Position numbers and translations under genes: made by a program. Positions 21,332 to 34,011 of a DNA stretch of 64,000 nt are shown here, one piece after another; the stretch's first letter is position 1, and every line of letters starts with the position of its first letter. The DNA lies in NCBI RefSeq assembly GCF_900161835.1, contig NZ_LT897836.1, forward strand, positions 1,302,001 through 1,366,000. The letters run 5' to 3'. Source of the DNA: Sodalis endosymbiont of Henestaris halophilus (lineage in GTDB: Bacteria; Pseudomonadota; Gammaproteobacteria; Enterobacterales; Enterobacteriaceae). The notes beneath the pieces were generated by a model, which did no database searches, had not been told where the DNA came from, and worked only from the letters and a program-made list of their open reading frames with translations.

Positions 21332-24300
21332 TTTAAATAAACTCTTTTATTAAACTTTTCGTATTGAAATGATACGCTGTATGATAACTAGATGAGTTGG
21401 TTCTACAGTCTTTACTGATATTTAGTTTGCTAAAGATTAGTGAAGACTGTAAGTAATAATTTATGGCTAACTCTTAACCACTTTAAAATACCTATAACCT
21501 TATCTACAGTAATCATTACCATAATTTAAAGTACCAAGTTTAGACTTACATTTTAAATAAAGTTTCTTGCTGTTACTTTAAAGAATAAGTTAAATTATAA
21601 TTATTTATTAAATAATACTAAACATGATGTAATGTTTATTAATATATATCCTAAGATATACACAGATATATCGCATCTCCAGGAATATTTTCTAATATAC
21701 ATCTTATCAGCGCCTTGTGTTTTATCAAATTTTAATAGATAAGAATAAGTTACGCTGACTTTTATCACAAAGACTGCACATATATTGCAAAGCTTAAATT
21801 GCTTTAGATAAGCAAAAAAGAAACAAAATTAAAGTTGATGACAATATATTGCTGCTTCATTTAACTTCTTTTCTTAGCTACAGTTAAATACTTAAGCATA
21901 AATAATATGTTTGCTCTACAGCATCTTGTGAAAAGAAAGTAATTAACCTCGGTAAAATTCATAACGTTATTATAATCAAATGCATATCGTACGCTACAAA
22001 CTCGTATTGGGTAACTAAGTACGACGATGATGGCCATCATGGCTATTGATAACAAGAAAACAATAGGTAGCGTTATATTTGCTATCGGCAACTAAATTGC
22101 GATAATTATACAAATATAAATTAAATCAAGGCAATAATTTAATGTTATGAAATGCTCTTTAGCATGCTTATACTAACGTTGGCTCTATAAAATGAAGCAA
22201 TCAATCAGTCAAACTAATGATCTCGAATAGTACGCGGTTTTTATCAGTACTCTAAACAGGTAATTCATACTTATCGTTAGTAAAGCACTACTAAGATCAG
22301 CACTGTGCGATCAAACCAACATTACCTGTCATTGTTATCGTGTACCACAGTTGCACTGTAGTAAAATTCACTTAATGCAAGCCAGACCCTGGCTAAGCTA
22401 AGGCTTTGTGAACTTTGCAAAAGCATCATATTCAACGCATTCTCTTTTTTAGATAATCATGCAAACATTGGAATAATTTACTTGATTGCACTTGTTAGTT
22501 TTAAAAAAACCTGAAAAACTAATTTGCAATAACACATAATTCAAGATTGCACTCACTATGAAATACATCCTATTCATTATAGAAAATTTATATTTAAAAT
22601 ATATTTTCATAAAAGCTTAAAGAATAGCAAAAAAATGCACGGGATGCAGTTTATTTCCCACATTAATAACTAGCTATTTTGCTTTTATGGTAAATGCTAG
22701 CGGGCAATAAACTAAGCATACTGCTTGTAATTTTTCGATAGCCTTTAATACCTAAAATACCCGAACGTAGCTTAAGAAGCTCATGAAGACGCTTCTCTGT
22801 TCATCATGACATGATGAACGATGAAATGTATCTCATTACAAATGCCAATAAAATATTAGGCAATTATGGCCATTCACCGTATGCAAAGTAGTGCATACAC
22901 TACGTGTAGTATGCAATAAAGATAAAATAATCAAGTAATTATGTAATGGCACACAAGATAAATTATGTTACTGACTTATGAATTTTGCTATTTTGTCAGG
23001 TAGTTGCAGATGCAAATGAGTGCACTTGCGCATTTTACTAACCACCAATAAACGTGTGTTTACAATAAGCAGTTAGTCGAACCTATCTAAATATTGAAAG
23101 CATTTATTACAAAATAAATAATTAAAATATGCAATGTTACTGCATTAATTAAGGTGATTTATACTATTAACCATAAGTTGATGATTATTACTTGCCATAA
23201 GTTTATTAAATAATTTCTGGAATAAATTTCATAGCCAAAATAGCATGCTCATTTACTTTAATAATTGTAAGATAATATCTTACATGCATAGCTTAAATTA
23301 AAAGACGTAGCGAACTACACTGTAAATCTTACATTAAACAACCGCAAAACATCTATCAATAAATTTAATTTAAATAAAAGGTGTATGAAAGTACATCTAA
23401 ATTTTGCCACCACAATTAAAGCATTTCGGTTTTCCTAAAATTCTTTTGGAACTTAATAAGAAAATAATTAGTTACTTAATTTAAGAACGAATAGTTACAG
23501 TAATCTTCGATGAATATCATCTAATTAAGATGTAGTTAAAACTATGAACGTCAATTTAGTAGCTATCACTAGCTAAATAAAAACATCGTTTTCTAACAAC
23601 AAAAACCTCGGCAAAGGTTGATGTTAATTCCTAAATAGATTAAATTCATAGCTCTCAAAAAAGATATTACGTCTTAATATAAAATACATGAGTCTTAAAA
23701 AAAAAGACGACTGCGTTCTTGATATTAAACTCATTCAATAGCTCTCCGTAATCAAGAGATTCAGAAAGCAATAATTAGTTATATAGACTGCGCTATATTT
23801 TGATGTTTATCTCAGGTAGTTATTGACTATGGCGTTGCCAGACTGACAAACCTTATACTTTGCGCATTATTAAACAAACACAGCCTCATGATAGAGAGTT
23901 GCAACTAATAGTTACAACCCTCTGCCGTAGCTAGAAATTCGCTTTCATCGTAATTTATATTAACTGGATTTAAGATAGGCTTTTAGTTAACTAACCGGAT
24001 GCCAAACGACGGCTTATAAATACAGATGCGTAGCAACAAATAAATTATAATGCTAAATTTTTGATCGCTAGCTCGCCATGATACATGCCCAGCAAAACCT
24101 GATTAGGTGACATCACTAAAATATAAATAAGGAAAGTAATGGGTTATCTGACGATAGTACTGCATTTTGCTTCACCCGTAACTAGGTGAATTTAGGGAGG
24201 CCGATCTAGCTAAAAACTTAACGATATCCCTTAAAAGGCTTAAATAAATCATGCGGCTACATGGTAGATCTTGTATTATATTGTTTTATAATAGCCAATA

Positions 24301-27300
24301 AAAATATCTATGTACTTATAAACACTAAGCGGTGCTGTCGTGCTATCCCACGAAGCAAAAAATATTATCCAGCAAAGTAATTGCTAAAATAATAGCCATA
24401 ACAAACTGTTCTGCAGAAGACGTAATATAAATAAGTGAAAAGATATACTACAAGTGTGCCTTGCCTACTAGTTTTTTCATCAAAATATCTATGGCGTAAT
24501 AACCCCTTGCCAACATAGTAATGGTGTAACGCCAAACTAATTAAACCGATGTTTTATAAACAGTCAGGTATGAGTAACTAGCATTAATTGCTTACTACTA
24601 AATATTTGCGGTATAAGATAGCTGTATAGCTTCAGAAGAAGCTATCGTAACTTCTAGTCGGGACAAATAAAATATCGTAACATATATTCCGGGTTTTACC
24701 CAAGTGAAATAAAACACTACAGCTTGTAGATTCATTGAATAGTGATGCTTCCTGATATACAAACTAACAATATTGTTGGATACACCGAGAAGCTAATTTA
24801 TTGGCATAATTCCTTATAGACGTGCAACCGAAATTAAAACAAAACAACGAAAATCCCGTTAATAGAAATTTTTGATGCTATTAATAATAGTTATTAACAT
24901 TTATCAGCAAAGTTTTAGTGCAGTACACTACAAAAACTAAGATGAAAAAGAAATAGCAAGAAAAATCTTTAACAATCCATGATTTGTGTTAAAGTGATTG
25001 ATGCAAATAAAAAATCAATCTAATAAACACAACTTTTAGATAGTAAAACAAATAAGTTGATGTGTAAATAACTATGACTGGAGAGATAATACTGTGTTAC
25101 ATGCTATTTTAGTTGATTACCTTACTTATAATTCCAAGAAAATAAATAACTAATTTAATTAGTTTGCCATGCTACCTTTAGTGGTAAACCCTTAATTAAT
25201 AGTGGAAGATAGAAATACAAAATATCGGAATAAATGTAACTTGATTTATATGTCATCTTACTAATAAGTATCCCGAAATCGGATTGATTTTTTTTACGAT
25301 TGTTAATAAGATTTCACTTTACTTCATAAGCACATTTATTAATATTTATGAATTTGCATTTATTAATAATAATTTATCAAGAGTATTTGTAACTTTCACA
25401 CTTAAAATGTTTGCTCTTCGCGAGCCAAAGAGATTATGTTACCGGCATTTTGCAAATAAAACCTCTATGTACTAATTACATAGCATGGGTGATTGTAGTT
25501 TTTACTAGTGCGTTGACAACAATATATCAATGCACATCTTAACAAAGATGCTCATCACATCATTTTGCTATTAACCTCGTTGCTACTTAATTACATTACT
25601 TGACGTTATTAATAAAGTATTTTACTTATCCCAGATAATTTTATCAGATGAGCATCTGTAGCATATGTCACGCAACATTGCACTCTCAACACCTATTTTA
25701 TTGATTTTAATGCATATTCATGATTGTTTAATTTTGTTTATTTATATAAATCTAATATATTTAGGTGTAGTTATCTAACAAATAAAGAATAAATCGGATA
25801 AATTAATTTATCCATAAATAAATGTGCATAACTGTATTAAATAAGTGATGCAGTAATTGCATAAATTAACCTTTCTTTGGTATGGTGTTTGCTTATAATC
25901 ATCTATTATAATATTAATAGATAAAAATCTAATCAGTTACGACTCGTGAATAAACACTTACTACCTTTACTAAAGCATAAAATATTGCTCATCAATTAAA
26001 ATAATAAGTATAATACAGAAAAATTAAACATTTAATACATGACGAAAAACACAAATTATTTCATGACAACCAACATATTATATTACTTAATGTAAATAAG
26101 CATCAAGTAATAATACTAAATAAACCCTTTATTTAAAGGTAGGTTAGTAACCATAAATACTATTGGTTAATGTGAACTAAATATGTTTAATAGTGAGTCA
26201 CGTTAAGAAATACTGACAACCTAATAAATTAATAACTATTATTAATAGCAATAGTATTAATGTTAGAAATTTTAAAATTAATCATAACATAGTAATCAAT
26301 AAAAGCCAAGGCAGTAATTATAAATATATGTAAATAAGTAAGGTAATTATTAATTCAGATTATTACTCTATCATAATCGCTTAACTAAAATGATGTTATT
26401 CATCTATCATGATAGATAAATAAACTAAAATATATCTCTTTACAAAGTAATTAACAATTTATCAAGAAAACGTTCTTATAAAACCTAGCTATATACTTAG
26501 CTCTTATCAAGATACGTATTACAACTTTACTAAAAGTATTTATTCGCAACATTTAAAATAACATAATTTATTTATTTGTTTATAATAACAGCTAAAAGCT
26601 AATAAATAGTAACAATACTATAGCTAACTGTAAAATACATATAATATATCAAGGCTACAGTAATAGCAATAACTTGCAAGTTATCAACATAATATTTATT
26701 AAATTCACTTGCCATGCAGTCATTTAAAATAATATGCTAAATAACATCACACATTTAATTGTATTTTATAAGCGCTATACTATAGGATCTCATCCCATGT
26801 ATACCTACTTAAAATAATCATGCTAACAACAATTATTGCTAACTTTTATACTAATCATCTTGCGCAAAATTATGCTAATTAATAAAATTATTAACTGTAA
26901 TTTATTTAGCAAAATATGTAGCGTAAATTCATGTTATTATAATTAGCTTTGTTGTTATTTTATGTTGATATATTTCCTATATAATCGAAATTAAAACATG
27001 CTGCCTTATATTAATGTGTTAAATTTAACATAAATATTATGTATAAATATTCAAATAATTTATAAAATCAAAATAAAGTTTATCTAAACTATTTATGCAG
27101 TGACCCCGCAGTAAAATCTTTATTACATAAACGACTAAATACTAGTTTGAAATTACTATTACTATACAATATGTATAAATATTCTAGATTAATAAAAGAT
27201 TAAATATTACTTTAATAAAGTAAAGTATATTTACTGATAATCGTCTAGCGGTAAATTTTATTCATGAATTTATGGGTATCAGAATGTTTGTCTAAAACAG

Positions 27301-27485
27301 CATACTATTAATTTAGTTTATAACCGCACCTTTCATTTTGCAAAACGGCAAAATTAATTCCAATATTAAAACTATACGACATCCTACGTTAAATATATTT
27401 ATCTTAAAATAAATAGAAACCAATAAAGTTAGTCGGATGCTAGATAGCTAATCAACGATTATACATGATCAACTTACTATTTTGT
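21332..27485. other. 6.1-kb AT-rich non-coding stretch
   Basis: No gene recognised; uvrY, which normally precedes uvrC, is not visible. It contains copy B of the diverged repeat (23670-24200), a palindrome at 22799-22819 (arms GTTCATCATG/CATGATGAAC, one central base) and very AT-rich DNA from 24.8 to 27.4 kb. The frames at 21861-22091 and 25284-25475 have no family resemblance. Confidence 0.55.
23670..24200 (+). repeat. Diverged repeat, copy B
   Basis: Same orientation as copies A and C. Landmarks: GATATTAAACTCATTCAA (23722), TTTATCTCAG (23806), AAACCTTAT (23848), ATTAAACAAAC (23868), CTTTCATCGTAAT (23942), GATCGCTA (24063), GGTGACATCACT (24106). The distance from AAACCTTAT to the ACATCACT landmark is about 258 bases here and 282 in copy A, so indels have accumulated. 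Broken reading frames in A and B give similar peptides (for example around TNLILCALLNK here). Confidence 0.55.
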
Positions 27486-27561
27486 TGGTGGGTCGTGTAG
27501 GACTCGAACCTACGACAAATTGATTAAGAGTCAACTGCTCTACCATCTGAGCTAACGACCC
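27486..27561 (-). tRNA. tRNA-Lys(CUU)
   Basis: Acceptor GGGTCGT pairs with ACGACCC; D-arm GCTC/GAGC; anticodon stem GTTGA/TCAAT with loop CTCTTAA; T-arm GTAGGTTCGAGTCCTAC. CCA is encoded. The body is clearly a lysine tRNA close to E. coli lysT/lysW, but position 34 is C, giving anticodon CUU instead of UUU. Such a tRNA reads AAG only. AAA codons are used in the genes of this window (for example consecutive AAA codons in glk near 33198), so a UUU-type lysine tRNA must exist elsewhere. The gene stands alone in AT-rich DNA. Confidence 0.95.
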
Positions 27562-27568
27562 AAACGCT

Positions 27569-27599
27569 ATTATTTTTTCTTAATAAACACTCTTGTCAA
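27569..27599 (-). promoter_or_regulatory. Probable promoter of tRNA-Lys
   Basis: On the minus strand a consensus -35 box TTGACA (27594-27599) is followed 19 bases later by AATAAT (27569-27574), a near-consensus -10, placing the start close to the tRNA 5' end. The spacing is two bases longer than optimal; an alternative -10 (AAAATA) at 17 bases is weaker. Confidence 0.5.
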
Positions 27600-29099
27600 G
27601 TAGTTTATGTCGTTGCAATAAAAAATTATAGATATTTTACTTGTTAAAGTAAGGTTCATACGAATAATTCGCAACTTATCATGACAATTTAATAATACTC
27701 AATTGATATAAATTTATCAACAAAAATCTAAGTTTTCTTAGTTGAGCACATGCAATGTAAGTAGATTGTTTAAAAGATAGAAAAGCAATTTACTAAAGTG
27801 ATTTTTAAAATCACATAGTATAGTTATTTAAAATTACCGATATTGATATTATTAATAATAATTATTATTAATAATAATATAATTTAAATTAATTACTTTG
27901 ATAAGTATCATAGATGATAAATGTCACTCTTAGGTTAAAGAAAATATGACCAATATTTTGAAAGCAACAGGATGCGAGCTATTTTAAGGAAAATGTTTTA
28001 TAACAACTAAATGTTTCTTGATGAACATCAAGATAAATTAACTTACTAAATATATGACTGAATAATCACCTTAAGAACGCAAACGAGTCACCAAACCATT
28101 GTTCATGATAGCAACCTTTATAGGCAAGTAATTCATGATTTTATCTAATAGTATTTATAATTTTAATTGATGATGCCTATCGCATGAACATAGTAACTTG
28201 AATAATGATATTAATGTGTATTATAGCATAGTTTATGATGATATGTTAGCAATAACATCATTGCCTTTAAGATAATTATAAAATGTACATCAAGTAGATG
28301 TACTATCTAAATCAGCATGATTTATGGCGAGTAATAATCACGCTTCTTACATTAAAATACAAAATTAATTAATTTAATTGCAGAGAAGATTTTAAAGTAA
28401 TCTAATTAACATAATTAATTACATAGCACTTTATCAAAGTTTTATTAAATAAAAATTAAGAGTGACATGTTTCTGTGTTATATTTGTTCATTTTACGGTC
28501 TTTATCATGACATAAATAATTTATCCTTAATGACTGCTAAGCTGTAACTAATTTTAGCTTTTGTTAAATAAAATTGACACTATCAATAAATACAATAACG
28601 GAAATTATCAACAATCACTGCCGTAATGGTTATTAGTAAATACTGTATAATAATTACACTGCATTTAGTTCTAATACCTCATAAGTTTGCTATTCAGTTT
28701 TAAATTAAATTTAATTTATTAATTAAACCAATAAGTTAAATAACCTTAGTAGACTTATATTTTCTTAACAGACCGAGAAAACCACGCAGATTTAAATTTA
28801 TGTAATAGAATCTTATTTTCAGCTTGAATTTAATTTCAATTATATATAATAGAAATTATTTAATGTATTAATCATTTACACACTTAATATTATCAGTATG
28901 TAATACTATAATAAAATATTATTTTAATAAAGCGTATTATTGTCACCTTAAGTGCTATAAATGATATCAGGACTAAGTATGTATTGCTTACTATACACGT
29001 AAATAGTTGCACTAGTCTACAACTAAGTGACGCTAATAAACACGGATAAAATTATAAATTTAACTATTAATTATTTTACGCCAGGTTAGCAACCCTCAT

Positions 29100-29540
29100 C
29101 TAAAATAGCTAAGTCTTGCCATAATTAACATGAACAACACCTGAATGCATTTCATGCATGACTACAAAAGTCAATCTAACTTTATTAGATACAAATAAAA
29201 TATAAAATAACTTCAGCGATCTTAATATCGGACTTATTCCACGATTCTCTGTAATTAACAAATTTACAGTGCTATATCTGGTGATTTGTATGTAACAAGT
29301 TTTTATATTTATCAGAGTAAATACTGCTTATGGTATAATCGCGCAAATGAAACTGATGCTAAGTGCATTATTTAATATAATTTGATGATAGAATATTGGA
29401 ACGCTAGAACCAGAGCAGCAGATGCCATAAGAACATTGCTTCTATCGTAATCTATACTACCTAGTCAACATGAGCCGTTTGGGATTGCCAACTGATATAA
29501 AATAACGATAGTTAGTTATCAATTGCAATATCATGAAGAG
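29100..29540 (+). repeat. Diverged repeat, copy C
   Basis: Third, weakest copy. Shared with A and B: TATTTATC (29305) before a GTAAATACTGCTTATGG segment, ACTGATGCTAAGTGCATTA (29352), ATGATAGAATATTGGAAC (29384) and CTTCTATCGTAATCTATA (29439). The downstream part beyond the TGCCAA block (29488) no longer aligns with confidence. Confidence 0.45.
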
Positions 29541-31849
29541 TAATCCTGGCAATAACAAACATGTTGCACGATTGCATTGTGTTGACTAATAAATATGAAT
29601 GAGTTAATCAAGCCAGTTCTGGTGTGAAAATGTTGCTTGATATATAGGGCAAAAAAAAGCTAGGCTGCACCTAACAGGGTATTGCTGTACTTGTTCGCCT
29701 GTAAAATATGCCGCATACGATATAGACTGAAGTAGAATTACGGCGCGTTAATCCTAAAAAACTTAAAAAAAGCTAGGAAGCTACGTTAGCAGCTTCCATG
29801 TATTCTTTGCTTCCACAAAAACAAGACACTATATCATTTACTAATATTATTACTGATAATAATGTTGCTATAGGATAACGCAACGCATAAATTAAATAGA
29901 TAACTGCGTAACTACAAAGATACACACCTCAATGAAACAGATCTTTTAGAGAATTAAAATAAGTGCTTAAACATACCATACTAAATTTTATAGAAGCGAA
30001 ATTTACTTAAATCCGCTTGCAAGATACTACAAGGACATTAAACCCCATGAATATATTTAAAAACATAATGTTAAGTTAATTACCTTGGCTATTTTATATA
30101 GTGCAATAAAGTAATTAAATATAAACAAACTCCCTACAAGGGAGAGAATTTATAAGTTAATAAACAGTTGGTTATTTTAGCGCGTCATCCGATTTGTTTC
30201 AAAAACAACTAGGCAACAAAACTTATCTAGAATAATCGCACCAATGACAAGATAGCCCAGCCAGTGTGGCTAGCTTCTGGGTAGGGTACCAAAAGATATT
30301 AGTAACGCTTCAAGTAAATGACATAACGAAAACAAAAGTGCTGACAGTTAAAGTTTAGAGGCATCTAAATCACCAAACTACATAATTTACAGTACAAGTA
30401 AATAATTAAAGTGATGCAGCAATTATAGTCGGCAACCAATTAGTAATAGCTCATGATAATGCTAGTTATAAAACAAAAGAATTATAAAAGTAGTTATCGA
30501 CTCTATTAATTGTATGTGGTGATAGCTATCTACCCGAATTTCGGAATAATCCTTCATGTGTCAACTTAAGTTTGACATTTAATCTGCCCCGAAATACGGA
30601 TTACGAACTTTTGCTATATGACAAATAACTCTAGCACTTGGCACCAACAGCTTACGGCTTACGATTCCCTGCGTTGATCATCTAAACGCCAAATATATCA
30701 TAATGCTGCTCTAGTAAGTACTGTCGTTGCACTATCCAACGACGTGCTCCAGCATCTAACCGTTTCCATCGTGGTGAAGCCCCACTATCTAGATACGTAA
30801 TCTAGCACGCTAAAATATTCAAAATAAATTTATTACTTAATAACGAGTAACTCTACGTTACTAATTTCTTTAAGCTTGCAAGCTTTATCTGTATAGCACT
30901 TAAAATTTATTGCCCCGTTATTTAAATGCAGTGCTACCTGGGCAACCGCTAAAGCAACTTTGACTTAGTAACCCACGTACGCGTTAATAATATTGATTAA
31001 TTTATTCACTTTTAATATCATATATGGAACAAAAACAAACTAATAGTTTTGTTATCAGTAACTTAAGTTAATAAATATTCTTCACTCTACGGTTTTGTCC
31101 AAATTATCGTGTTCTAGATAGGTATTAGAGATTTACTCCTCGTATTTCGTTGCCGATCCTAAAGCACCACACCAACTGACTTAATATATTATTATAATAG
31201 AAAACTTGCTGTCCACATAATAGCTTTCATTTACTTATATGTGTAAGTATCTTCATCTGAGCTGGTTAGAAACCCTATATCTCATGCCAATAGCAAGAAT
31301 CTGTCGCGCCTCTTAAGGACTAATTTTACTTTTTTGCAATGGTCGGGCATTTTAGATCTTGGGTCATAAAATATTTATTTTAAAATATAAATCCTTCTCT
31401 CACGTTATATACCACTATAGGCTTTGTAGCCAATCTCAGATTTTAATCTCTGCATCTTCCCTGCAACATCGTCATTAACTGATGTCTGTCAGAACAACTT
31501 TTTATTTATTCATCATCTTATGATAACTCATCATGTAAACTTTTTATTCGCAACAGCTTATCTTTCCTGCAAAACTATTATTTTAGATTATTGGTAGTTA
31601 GCATATTTAATTTAAATTGACTTTTTGATGATAGCTTTTCTTGCTCACTGTTCTGAATAAGCTACCACCCTCCATTGTTTTTATTTATTCATAATAAAAA
31701 TTATACGGCAAGAATATTAGCAGAAAATTGCTTCCTTCAATAAGAAGGAAAAGTAGTTTATGCAACTATTCTTGAGATAATTTATCATCCGCTTATGCAT
31801 TATAGTCATAAATTACAGTCATAAAAACAACCGAAGTACAACATGTTAG

Positions 31850-31879
31850 TTAGATTTCTCTTCGGAAAGAGAAATCTAA
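31850..31879. repeat. Perfect 13-bp hairpin, CGGA loop
   Basis: Arms TTAGATTTCTCTT and AAGAGAAATCTAA around CGGA. It stands isolated in AT-rich DNA with no gene within 1 kb and no T-run next to it. Confidence 0.9.
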
Positions 31880-33045
31880 TAAATTAGCTAGTGAAGCTAT
31901 ACGGACGCTGTATTATTCTAGTAATCACAGCTGCATGATACTTATATAAATAATTATGCACTTGTGTTGTTTTCTGTCCTCGACATTTAGTTAGAATGTA
32001 CGCTTGTTTTAACTTAAATAACTATCGCTCTTGTAACCTCCACGTCAGCAACATTTATGCCAATTATTGCCTAGGTGGCGGCAATAATGTTAGGGCGAAG
32101 GACTTGGTTATTTTTTCTTATATCTACTGCGCTGCACGCTGTAAGGCAATACACACAATTATTAGCCATACTAGCTAGCTAATAATTTCGATTACACCCA
32201 GCATTCAAACATCAAATCATTCGTTTAAAGATACAACCGGGTGGTTTTAATTAAAAAACACTTTTTTCTTAACGACTCTAAGTGTTTTATAAAATGATAT
32301 ACATAGATGTACTCTAACGTGACAATAATTCTAGCGTTTACATAGTTTTTTGAGAAGTATACTAATTTCCAGTCGTTTATGATAAATGCACATACATAAC
32401 ATACGTGTGGCCTCAAGCATTGAATTTTAAATATAGGTTGCTAACCAGATATTTCTTTAATTCATAATTGTTATACTGATTCTGCTACATAGAGCATCCC
32501 GTTTTAGCGTAGATCAATAATTCGTTATAATATGGCGTAAAGCCTTTGGGTCAACACCCACTAAACTTTTTAGTACTAATCTAAAAGATTAGATCTTAAT
32601 TATTTGCGAGTTTAAAATAAATAATTGTAAATCGAAGAACTGATGTAGTCTGTTAACTGCTTGTTTAAAATTAACAATATAATTGTGTATCGCTAAAATC
32701 ATGCTAAAGCAACAGAGAGATAGCCAGCAGGATATACCTTATTTATTTGTTAGAAAAGAATCTGAATTCTATCAGGTAAATAGTGCAATATGTAAGGCTC
32801 TAACGTTTCCTTAGTAGGGGGACTTTATTACTAGCAAGCGTGCATGTTGTTTATATACCTACATGCATTCCACAAAACTACATGTAGGCTGCATAACAGC
32901 ATATTATAATCAATTATAAATAATTCACTCACTTATAGCAATACAATACCGCAAGAGTTACTATTACTTAATTCAGAATTAATTAAACGCATTGTCTAAT
33001 GTAACTACTGGCAGTAAATAGTTAAATAAATGGAGCCTGAAAAAA

Positions 33046-34011
33046 ATGACAAATTATGTCATGGTCGGCGATGTTGGCGGGACCAACGTTCGACTGGCCC
33101 TGTGCGATGTGGAAAAGGGAGCGATCTCTCAAATTCATATTTATTCCAGCGATGATTATGATACCCTAGAAAGGGTTATTTGTAATTATTTAATAGATAA
33201 AAAAGTTACGATCAAAGAGGCATGTATTTCTATTGCTTGTCCAATTACCAACGATTGGGTGGAAATGACTAATCATTCTTGGGCATTCTCTATTAAAGCA
33301 ATGAAAGCCAACTTAGAGTTGGAAAAACTCGAAATAATCAATGATTTTATAGCAGTATCAATGGCTATTCCGATGCTAACCCCAAAAGACGTCATTCAGT
33401 TCGGTGGAGGTACATCTATTGCCGGTAAACCAATTGCAATTTATGGTGCCGGTACGGGGCTAGGCGTCAGCCACTTGATCCAGGTAGATACTCACTGGAT
33501 TAGCCTGCCAGGCGAGGGCGGACATGTAGATTTTGCTCCAAATAGTGAAGAAGAAGACAAGATTTTATCTATACTGCGCGCGGAATTAGGGCACGTTTCC
33601 GCGGAACGAGTACTTTCCGGACCAGGGCTGGTAAATTTATACAGAGCGATCGTACAAGCCGATGGCAGATTACCGGAGCAACTGGTGCCAAATCAGGTAA
33701 CTGAACAGGCACTGGCAGACAGCTGTATAGACAGCCGCCGAGCTTTGTCACTATTCTGCGTTCTAATGGGCCACTTCGGTGGTAACTTGGCGTTGAATAT
33801 GGGTACCCGCGGAGGCGTTTATATCGCTGGCGGCATTGTTCCACGCTTTTTGAATTTCTTCCGCACTTCTGGTTTCCGTGCAGCCTTTGAAGACAAAGGT
33901 CGTTTTAAAGATTATCTGATGGAAATTCCAGTTTATTTAATTCGTCATGAGCAACCAGGATTGCTCGGTGCTGGCGCCCATATGCGCCAACTAATTGGTC
34001 ATCAACTATAA
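33046..34011 (+). CDS. glk: Glucokinase Glk
   Basis: Cytoplasmic ATP-dependent kinase that makes glucose-6-phosphate from free glucose. The 321-aa product has exactly the E. coli length and aligns throughout. Seen: phosphate-binding loop [14 protein letters not shown] (residues 8-21), catalytic base D100 in [17 protein letters not shown], glucose-contact motifs [11 protein letters not shown] and [18 protein letters not shown], and the C-terminal GGIVPRFL adenosine motif. The ATG is preceded by GGAG (33032-33035) at normal spacing. It stands alone: non-coding DNA flanks it on both sides. Keeping glk suggests that free glucose (for example from host trehalose or from internal breakdown) still enters glycolysis. 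Confidence 0.97.
   Translation: MTNYVMVGDVGGTNVRLALCDVEKGAISQIHIYSSDDYDTLERVICNYLIDKKVTIKEACISIACPITNDWVEMTNHSWAFSIKAMKANLELEKLEIINDFIAVSMAIPMLTPKDVIQFGGGTSIAGKPIAIYGAGTGLGVSHLIQVDTHWISLPGEGGHVDFAPNSEEEDKILSILRAELGHVSAERVLSGPGLVNLYRAIVQADGRLPEQLVPNQVTEQALADSCIDSRRALSLFCVLMGHFGGNLALNMGTRGGVYIAGGIVPRFLNFFRTSGFRAAFEDKGRFKDYLMEIPVYLIRHEQPGLLGAGAHMRQLIGHQL

Larger units (their letters stand above)
27562..33045. other. 5.5-kb AT-rich non-coding stretch
   Basis: Between tRNA-Lys and glk I see no intact gene. It contains a 30-base AT-only palindrome (27847-27876), repeat copy C (29100-29540) and a hairpin at 31850-31879. A GC-richer block at about 30690-30815 reads on the minus strand ASPRWKRLDAGARRWIVQRQ and on into YLLEQHYDIFGV without a stop; it looks like a fossil of a real protein that I cannot name. 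Frames at 31996-32178 and 32225-32416 are not convincing genes. Confidence 0.5.

Noticed and set aside
17880-29540. Tandem duplication of a 5.6-kb segment as the cause of the evenly spaced repeats
   Set aside because: pgsA, uvrC and the tRNA pair near copy A have no counterparts near copies B or C, and tRNA-Lys occurs once, so only the repeat itself is shared.
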